64,000 nucleotides of DNA, from contig JAFXHH010000007.1 in NCBI GenBank assembly GCA_017536475.1, forward strand, positions 153,929 through 217,928. Reading direction: 5' to 3'. Each line of letters begins with the position of its first letter. Position 1 is the stretch's first letter. Made by a program: the position numbers and the translations under genes. The DNA is from Clostridia bacterium. GTDB lineage: Bacteria > Bacillota > Clostridia > Oscillospirales > CAG-272. Below the pieces are notes generated by a model. The model saw nothing but the letters and a program-made list of their open reading frames with translations. It searched no databases and had not been told where the DNA came from. Shown piece after piece: positions 58,921-64,000 of this stretch.

Positions 58921-60381
58921 ATGATCGATTTTACTAATATAGAAAAATATAAGGAAAACAACCGCATTGAAGCGAAAAAGGCAATCGGCGGTCTGCCCCG
59001 CAGCATTTGGGAAACCTATTCCGCGTTTGCCAACACTCTCGGCGGTATCATTCTGCTCGGTGTTGAAGAATACGCTGACAAATCCTTGCACCCCGTTGAC
59101 CTGCCCGATCCCGAAAAGCTGATAAAAGACTTTTGGGATATTGTTAATAACGCGAACAAGGTGAGCGCCAATATTCTCTCCGATAAGGACGTAACCATTG
59201 AGAATATAGATGGCAAGCACATCGTGGCTATTCGTGTGCCTCGCGCGCAGCGTAGCGATAAGCCCGTGTATATCGACGGCAATCCTCTTTCGGGAAGCTA
59301 TCGCCGCAACGGTGAGGGTGACTACAAGTGTACCAAGGAAGAAGTTGGAGCGATGATGCGCGATGCCGCAATTAAGACGCAGGATATGCTCGTGCTTGAA
59401 AATATGGAGCTTGACGCGTTCGATTACGACAGCGTGAAGCGTTACCGTATCCGTATGAAAACTTATCGTCCCGGACACGTTTGGGAGGAGCTTGAAGACG
59501 TGGAGTTCCTTTACAAGCTCGGCGCGGTTGGAAGATCAAGCGATGGCAAGATGCACCCCACCGCCGCAGGACTGTTGATGTTCGGCTACGAATACGAAAT
59601 TGTCAAAGAGTTTCCCGCATATTTCCTTGATTATCAAGAGCAGTTTGATCCAAACACTCGTTGGACTGACCGCATTGTATCTTCATCGGGCGATTGGAGT
59701 GGAAATGTTTACGATTTCTATTTCCGCGTTTACAACAAGATCACGCAGGATATTAAAGTTCCGTTCAAGCTCGAAGGCGGTGACCGCATTGACGACACAC
59801 CCGTTCATAAAGCATTACGCGAAGCTCTTGCGAATTGTTTGATAAACGCCGATTATTACGGAAGACAAGGTCTTGTCATAATCAAGAAGAAAGATGTGAT
59901 CACGCTTTCCAACCCCGGCGGCTTCCGTATCGACGTGGAGGCGGCAAAAAGCGGCGGCGTTTCCGACCCTCGTAACAGTACGCTTATCAAGATGTTCAAC
60001 CTCATCGACGTAGGTGAGCGTGCAGGTAGTGGTATTCCCAATATCTTCAGCGTTTGGAAAAAGCAAGGTTGGTCTGCTCCTGTTATTAACGAAAGCTTTG
60101 AACCTGATAGAATTACTTTATCGCTTACTTTGGGAGAATCAAGCGATAAAAAGCAAGCGATAAAATCGAGCGATAAAAAACGAGCGACAAAAACAGTTGC
60201 GTATAGAGAAGCTATTGTAGCATATCTTACCGAAAATGTTTCTGCCAAGTGTTCCGAGCTTTCTACCCTTATTGGAATTAGTGACTCGAGAACAAGAGCC
60301 GTTCTGAGTAAGATGATTGAAGATAATATTCTTGTTACTGAGGGCGAAAACAGAAACAGAGTTTATAAACTAAAGGCGTAA
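58921..60381 (+). CDS. AlbA_2/Schlafen-like putative DNA/RNA-binding and ATP-binding protein
   Basis: 486 residues. N-terminal AlbA_2 (Slfn AAA_4-like) domain: NNRIEAKKAIGGLPRSIWET, AFANTLGGIILLGVEE, the usual E...K...SAFANT.GG signature. A middle region (VHKALREALANCLINADYYG, RIDVEAAKSGGVSDPRN, ERAGSGIPNIFSVWK) matches the HATPase_c_4 ATP-binding domain. A Lys/Ser linker (SSDKKQAIKSSDKKRATK) leads to a C-terminal winged helix (about 425-480). Family members are regulators or defence-associated; exact role unknown. Co-transcribed with the Cro/C1 regulator. Confidence 0.88.
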   Translation: MIDFTNIEKYKENNRIEAKKAIGGLPRSIWETYSAFANTLGGIILLGVEEYADKSLHPVDLPDPEKLIKDFWDIVNNANKVSANILSDKDVTIENIDGKHIVAIRVPRAQRSDKPVYIDGNPLSGSYRRNGEGDYKCTKEEVGAMMRDAAIKTQDMLVLENMELDAFDYDSVKRYRIRMKTYRPGHVWEELEDVEFLYKLGAVGRSSDGKMHPTAAGLLMFGYEYEIVKEFPAYFLDYQEQFDPNTRWTDRIVSSSGDWSGNVYDFYFRVYNKITQDIKVPFKLEGGDRIDDTPVHKALREALANCLINADYYGRQGLVIIKKKDVITLSNPGGFRIDVEAAKSGGVSDPRNSTLIKMFNLIDVGERAGSGIPNIFSVWKKQGWSAPVINESFEPDRITLSLTLGESSDKKQAIKSSDKKRATKTVAYREAIVAYLTENVSAKCSELSTLIGISDSRTRAVLSKMIEDNILVTEGENRNRVYKLKA

Positions 60382-60499
60382 ACAATAGTATCGGCAAAAT
60401 ATCAAATCAAAACGCAAATATAATTCAGAGATATTTTGCCGCAAGCGGCAATAAATTTTTGAGATAGTTCACGTGGTAAAACCTGATATGCAGTAAACG

Positions 60500-60615
60500 A
60501 CGAAAAGGGCGGATATGGAATCCGCCCTTATTTCAACGCGTGTTACCGTAGGGGAGCATTCCATATGCTCCCGAAAAGGAACGGGCGGATATGGAATCCG
60601 CCCCTACTAAACAAT
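60500..60615. repeat. Three GTAGGGG-family palindromes of both stem types
   Basis: GGGCGGAT...ATCCGCCC at about 60507, GTAGGGGAGCAT...ATGCTCCC at 60549 and GGGCGGAT...ATCCGCCCCTAC at 60586. Nothing else is seen in 60382-60630. Confidence 0.75.
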
Positions 60616-60630
60616 CAAATCATTACGATC

Positions 60631-61875
60631 TCACCGACCCGCCTTCTTCTTCCTCTCCACCAATACGAAGGAGATAAAGACGAATATCGCAACAAACGGG
60701 AAGATCGCTCCGATAAGCAGCCCCAGCTTCATTCCAAGCTGCTCTGGGGCAAGACCCAAGCGCGCCGCCAAGGACAAAAGTCCCTCGTTCTTGATCGCCG
60801 CGTCGGTGATAAGACCCACCATCTGCGGACCGACCGACGAGCCAAGATCACCGCCCGCCGCCATAAGCGCGTATATCATAACTCCGCCCTCGGGGAATCT
60901 GTCGCTCGCCACGACGAGATTGCCGGGCCAGAGCATCGAGGTGCAAAATCCCGTGAAAGCGCAAGCCAAAAGTCCAACGACCGCAACGTCCGAGAGCGCG
61001 GCGACGAGATAACAAGCGGTAGCGCCGATAGCACCGAGAAGAAGTATCGTAGAGATATTCTTGCCGAATTTAGCGTAAAGCGTTCGTCCGAGTCCGAGCG
61101 TCAGCGCAAAGATCGCCACACCGAAAATATCTCCCCAGACCTTTTCAAGTCCGAGCGCCTGCTCTATGTAGCTCGACGACCACTGCGACATAATATTCTC
61201 CGCCGCGCCGCCGAGAAAAATGGCAAGCACGCAGAGCCAGACGCGAGGATTTTTAACGAATTTCAGCGCGCCCGAGGTCTTTGAAGGAGTCTGCATCTCG
61301 GGGATCTCTGCGCCCGAGAAAAAGAAGCTCGAGGCAAAAGGAATGAGGACGAAAACAAGGGGCAAGAACTCCCAATTTTTCTCGCCGAACAGCAAAAGAT
61401 ATGCCGTAGCGACCAACACCACGCCAACGACGCCCCAAGCGTAGATCGAATGGAGCTTGCTCATCTCGCGGTCAGGGTCGTCCGCAGGCATCGCCGCTAT
61501 GATCGGACTGACGAGCACCTCGCAAAGTCCGCACGCCGCCGAGAAAAGCAGAGTTCCGATGACGAGCCCGACGTAAGCGATCGACGGGAAAAAGAAAGGC
61601 ACGAGAGCGTAGACCGCGAATCCGATGCTCGTCAGCACGGGCGCGAATTTGACCACCCTCGGTATATTGAACTTGTGCGAGAAAAACGAGAAGATCAGGT
61701 CTACCCCAAGCTGCGTTACGAAGTTTATCAGTACCAGCAGACCAAGCAGCGAGTACGAGATCCCGTAGAGCGAGTGAAAGGTCAGAAACAAAAGCGGTGA
61801 CATAGTACAAACCACCGACATAGAAACGTTAAGCGCGTAACAGCCAAGCTTTACGCGAGTATAATTCTTTTCCAT
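60631..61875 (-). CDS. Major facilitator superfamily transporter
   Basis: 414 residues from ATG 61875 (AGAGGTG). Twelve membrane segments; N-terminal YTRVKLGCYALNVSMSVVC, the loop after TM2-3 (SFFSHKFNIPRVVKFAP) and CGLCEVLVSPIIAAMPADD resemble fucose-permease/YfkF-like sugar or glycan-fragment porters of Clostridia. Substrate unknown. Single gene with its own promoter. Confidence 0.85.
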   Translation of the reverse strand: MEKNYTRVKLGCYALNVSMSVVCTMSPLLFLTFHSLYGISYSLLGLLVLINFVTQLGVDLIFSFFSHKFNIPRVVKFAPVLTSIGFAVYALVPFFFPSIAYVGLVIGTLLFSAACGLCEVLVSPIIAAMPADDPDREMSKLHSIYAWGVVGVVLVATAYLLLFGEKNWEFLPLVFVLIPFASSFFFSGAEIPEMQTPSKTSGALKFVKNPRVWLCVLAIFLGGAAENIMSQWSSSYIEQALGLEKVWGDIFGVAIFALTLGLGRTLYAKFGKNISTILLLGAIGATACYLVAALSDVAVVGLLACAFTGFCTSMLWPGNLVVASDRFPEGGVMIYALMAAGGDLGSSVGPQMVGLITDAAIKNEGLLSLAARLGLAPEQLGMKLGLLIGAIFPFVAIFVFISFVLVERKKKAGR

Positions 61876-61909
61876 AAAGCACCTCTGATAACGATCAGCA
61901 ATTACGTCA

Positions 61910-61938
61910 ATTATACCACCCTCCCCCGCCCTTGTCAA
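61910..61938 (-). promoter_or_regulatory. Promoter of MFS gene
   Basis: Minus strand TTGACA (61938-61933), 17-bp spacer, TATAAT (61915-61910). Confidence 0.85.
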
Positions 61939-61985
61939 CCGAAAAAAGAAGAAACTTCGGGTTTTCTTCTCCTTTCCTCTCTCGC

Positions 61986-62070
61986 CGTGCGCCGCGGGCG
62001 CGCTTCATAGCCGAGGACTGCTTCACAAGTTGCTCTGCAACTCGCTTCATGCGCCGCGGGCGCGCTTCAT
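61986..62070. repeat. Mini-hairpin array with CGCTTCAT linkers
   Basis: GCGCC-GCG-GGCGC (61990 and 62051) and AGTTGC-TCT-GCAACT (62029) each end in CGCTTCAT. Same plan as the other arrays with another linker. Confidence 0.6.
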
Positions 62071-62122
62071 TTAAACACAACTACCTCTTACACCCCAAAA
62101 TCTGCCTGTTGCGAAAAATCTA

Positions 62123-62151
62123 TTTACAAAATCCGACAGATGTGGTACAAT
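62123..62151 (+). promoter_or_regulatory. Promoter of lytTR-liaF-like operon
   Basis: TTTACA (62123-62128), 17-bp spacer, TACAAT (62146-62151). Confidence 0.7.
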
Positions 62152-62193
62152 AAAGTCACAAAAGCACGTGAGGACACGGGAAAGGAGGACGGC

Positions 62194-62640
62194 GTGAGGA
62201 TACGAACCGAATTAGCCGACACCGACGAGATAGTTATTCGGTGCCGCGAGAAAAACGACAGGGTAAAAAAGCTTGAGATCGCGATCGAGGAAGCCCTGAC
62301 GAGAGAAGACACCTTGACGCTATCCTCGGGCGGCACAGACTACTTCGTGCCCAAGGGCGAGATCCTCTATTTCGAAAGCTCGAACGGCTCGGTCTACGCC
62401 CATACCAAAAACAGCGTCTACGCGGCGCACTATAAGCTCTGCGAGCTCGAGAGCATTATGGCGCCGAGCTTTACGAGAATATCAAAATCGGCTATCGCGA
62501 ACGTGATGATGATAAGCTCGGTCAAGCGCGAGATAGTCGGCAACGGAGAGCTGACCTTTTACGGCTCGGACAAGACCGTCTGGTTTTCACGCGCGTATTT
62601 CAAGCTTTTGCAATATAAGCTTGACGAAATGAGAAACTGA
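62194..62640 (+). CDS. LytTR-family DNA-binding regulator
   Basis: 148 residues from GTG 62194, which has AAAGGAGG at 5-nt spacing; an upstream frame to 62140 has none. The LytTR domain covers about 45-147 (GGTDYFVPKGEILYFESSNG; APSFTRISKSAIANVMMI; YGSDKTVWFSRAYFKLL). There is no receiver domain, only a short N-terminal part. Such stand-alone LytTR proteins are usually coded beside a membrane protein that controls them, here the LiaF-like gene 138 nt downstream. Confidence 0.92.
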   Translation: MRIRTELADTDEIVIRCREKNDRVKKLEIAIEEALTREDTLTLSSGGTDYFVPKGEILYFESSNGSVYAHTKNSVYAAHYKLCELESIMAPSFTRISKSAIANVMMISSVKREIVGNGELTFYGSDKTVWFSRAYFKLLQYKLDEMRN

Positions 62641-62654
62641 TACGATCAAAAATG

Positions 62655-62778
62655 GAGGCAGCGTGAAAGGTTCTCTGTCTAACAGTAAATCACGCTTTTT
62701 CACACACGAATTTTGCCTACTCGGCAAAATTTACAGATTATAATTTATGCCGCCAAGGGCGGCGGAACGGAGATAAAA
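62655..62778 (+). promoter_or_regulatory. Structured leader of the LiaF-like gene
   Basis: CAGCGTGAAAG...TTTTTCAC, GAATTTTGCC/GGCAAAATT, ACAGATTA, GCCGCC/GGCGGC, then GGAACGGAGA: same order as the ddh leader. No promoter is seen, so it lies inside an operon. Confidence 0.65.
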
Positions 62779-63471
62779 ATGAAAACAGGAAAGCTTTTTT
62801 GGGGACTCGGATTTCTTTTAGCCGCAACCCTGATAATACTCGACGTGGTCGGAGTTATGCCCACCCTGCTCAGCGCCGTGGGTGAGGTCTCGGTATTTGC
62901 ACTTATACTCGGACTGCTTCTGCTCTCCTACGCTATCGCAAGACTGTTCAGGGGCAAGATCTCGGCGATCTTCTTCCCTCTTGCGTTCATATTTATGCTT
63001 TTCGAGAAAAATATCGCATTCCTTTGCGGTCTTGAGAGCAAGAATATAGTCAATAATTGGCTCGTGCTGCTCATCGCACTGCTCCTGCATATCGGATTTG
63101 CGATCCTGCTTCCGTCGAAAAGAATTCGCAGAAAGCACGTAAAATGCTCGGTCAAAAGCGATAATAAGTTCAACAGCTCGACGGTCTACGTAGACTGTGC
63201 AAGCTTTACACCGAACATCGTGGAAAATAAGCTCGGCGAGTGCACGGTTCATTTTCAGAATATCGAGCAGTATAAGGGCGAGCAAACTCTTAACATATCA
63301 AACAGCCTCGGCGCGATGACTATAAACGTGCCTGCGTCCTGGACTCTGATCAGCGACGTTGATAACAGTATGGGTGCCGTTGAGATCCCCGCGCCCCACG
63401 ACGGCGGCGGTCCCGTGCTCTATATCAAGGGCGACAACAGACTCGGCGCGCTGGAGATAAATTTCGTCTGA
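62779..63471 (+). CDS. LiaF-like membrane protein
   Basis: 230 residues from ATG 62779 (ACGGAGA). Four membrane segments in the first 115 residues (LFWGLGFLLAATLIILDVVG onward), then a soluble beta-rich C-terminal domain (CSVKSDNKFNSSTVYVDCAS; NSLGAMTINVPASWTL; NRLGALEINFV) like the LiaF C-terminal domain, which in Bacillus restrains the envelope-stress system LiaRS. Pairing with LytTR suggests envelope-stress sensing (inference). Upstream frame to 62713 runs through the leader hairpin and is rejected. Confidence 0.85.
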   Translation: MKTGKLFWGLGFLLAATLIILDVVGVMPTLLSAVGEVSVFALILGLLLLSYAIARLFRGKISAIFFPLAFIFMLFEKNIAFLCGLESKNIVNNWLVLLIALLLHIGFAILLPSKRIRRKHVKCSVKSDNKFNSSTVYVDCASFTPNIVENKLGECTVHFQNIEQYKGEQTLNISNSLGAMTINVPASWTLISDVDNSMGAVEIPAPHDGGGPVLYIKGDNRLGALEINFV

Positions 63472-63496
63472 TAAATTCCCGTGCAAAGCACTTATC

Positions 63497-63527
63497 AAGT
63501 CCTGCGTTGCCCTACAACGCAGGACTT
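63497..63527 (+). terminator. Hairpin after LiaF-like gene
   Basis: Arms AAGTCCTGCGTTG / CAACGCAGGACTT around CCCTA, then TGTCTATCAT; probable terminator. Confidence 0.65.
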
Positions 63528-63635
63528 GTCTATCATATAGCGTGGTGTAAATCGATTGCCGCAGGCAAATAATGACACGATTTTTTGTGAAAAGAACACA
63601 ATAATAAAAAAAGTGAAATTTTTTTCAAAAAAGTG

Positions 63636-63664
63636 TTGACAAAAGCATTTGCTTGTGATATAAT
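63636..63664 (+). promoter_or_regulatory. Promoter of tRNA-Thr/tRNA-Tyr
   Basis: TTGACA (63636-63641), 17-bp spacer, TATAAT with TG extension (63659-63664): full consensus. Confidence 0.9.
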
Positions 63665-63698
63665 ATCAAGGTCGGCGGTACGGCGCGACTAAAAACTC

Positions 63699-63773
63699 GC
63701 TGGTGTGGCTCAATGGCAGAGCAGCTGATTTGTAATCAGCAGGTTGATGGTTCGACTCCGTTCACCAGCTCCA
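63699..63773 (+). tRNA. tRNA-Thr (TGT)
   Basis: 75 nt, anticodon loop TTTGTAA, acceptor GCTGGTG/CACCAGC, encoded CCA. Confidence 0.95.
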
Positions 63774-63776
63774 TAT

Positions 63777-63861
63777 GGGGGATTTCCCGAGCGGCCAAAG
63801 GGGGCAGACTGTAAATCTGTTGTCACTGACTTCGGTGGTCCGAATCCACCATCCCCCACCA
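63777..63861 (+). tRNA. tRNA-Tyr (GTA)
   Basis: 85 nt, long variable arm, anticodon GTA in CTGTAAA, acceptor GGGGGAT/ATCCCCC, encoded CCA. Three nt after tRNA-Thr. Confidence 0.95.
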
Positions 63862-63863
63862 AC

Positions 63864-63905
63864 AAAAAACGCACTTTTGTCTACCAAGACAAAGGTGCGT
63901 TTTTT
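63864..63905 (+). terminator. Terminator after tRNA-Tyr
   Basis: AAAAAACGCAC...TTTGTCT hairpin with AGACAAA...GTGCG and six T. Confidence 0.85.
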
Positions 63906-63907
63906 GA

Positions 63908-64000
63908 ATGATGTTTGCCTGCGGCAAATGATGACGGCTTCGCCTAATGATGTTCGCTGCGCGAATGATGTGTGCCTTACGGCACATTGAGGCAAACATC
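63908..64000. repeat. Mini-hairpin array with ATGATG linkers closed by an outer stem
   Basis: Stems TTTGCC/GGCAAA, GGC/GCC, TTCGC/GCGAA, TGTGCC/GGCACA with loops TGC, TTC, TGC, TTA, joined by ATGATG. The last bases GGCAAACATC pair with GATGTTTGCC at the start, so the array may close into one branched fold. It ends at, or runs past, the window edge. Confidence 0.75.

Overview
The window reads as chromosomal DNA of an uncultured, probably gut-associated member of the Clostridia (Firmicutes). Supporting signs: strong AGGAGG ribosome sites, many sigma-A promoters with 17-bp spacers (often with TG before the -10 box, as in TGTGATATAAT), lipoproteins and C-terminally anchored exoproteins, KtrAB, a LytTR/LiaF-like pair, a BppU-type phage baseplate protein, a meso-DAP dehydrogenase, and tRNA genes with encoded CCA. 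Base composition is near 50% GC except for an AT-rich patch at about 39-42 kb. The species cannot be named from the sequence alone.

Layout. 1-8.05 kb (minus): the first 2,640 or so residues of a giant GGAIY-repeat (Pmp-like) lipoprotein that runs off the left edge. 8.27-12.6 kb (minus): remnant of a phage tail module (BppU, a leucine-rich-repeat tail protein, two small proteins) and a DUF6291 protein, separated by a 714-bp fold-back repeat. 12.9-14.6 kb: YgjV-like membrane protein and a lipid kinase, convergent across an array of tiny hairpins. 14.9-22.3 kb (minus): a surface/regulation block with a BspA-like LRR lipoprotein, a membrane-spanning MerR regulator whose outside domain resembles that lipoprotein, a small membrane protein and a 933-residue LRR protein without a signal peptide. 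22.3-22.9 kb: nested small mobile elements. 22.9-38.5 kb (minus): two very large exoproteins (about 2,060 and 2,490 residues), a small cysteine-rich protein overlapping the larger one, and a LuxR-type regulator with tandem operator-like dyads. 38.8-42.2 kb: AT-rich accessory genes (broken Mor-like gene, RES-domain protein, three small genes, one a four-helix-bundle protein) next to initiator tRNA-Met, part of whose 3' end is repeated 1.76 kb away. 42.4-46.3 kb: tRNA-fMet, tRNA-Leu and a beta-helix-like surface protein. 46.4-50.1 kb: TraX-like protein, then a ddh-GH20 operon. 50.2-51.0 kb: second fold-back element. 51-64 kb: housekeeping and transport genes (ABC ATPase, MATE, MmcQ/YjbR, tRNA-Ser, KtrB-KtrA, collagen-like BclA-type protein, PlsY, a Xre + AlbA/Schlafen-like pair, MFS transporter, LytTR + LiaF-like, tRNA-Thr, tRNA-Tyr).

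The most unusual aspect is non-coding. The same structural idea recurs at several scales: short perfect hairpins whose stem sequences differ but stay complementary, joined by constant linkers. They form (i) arrays of mini-hairpins between genes and beside tRNAs, (ii) the ends and internal stems of two 0.7-kb fold-back elements whose central about 0.2-kb segments lie in opposite orientations between 20-bp inverted repeats, (iii) a structured leader placed directly before the start codons of three unrelated genes, (iv) a 3'-end module with interchangeable terminator stems, and (v) a scattered palindrome with two interchangeable stem types.

Genes likely to act together: merR-like regulator with LRR lipoprotein (15-nt gap, MerR-type promoter); LuxR-type regulator beside the exoprotein cluster; ddh with a GH20 hexosaminidase (wall precursor supply and wall or glycan trimming); KtrA with KtrB; LytTR with LiaF-like envelope protein.
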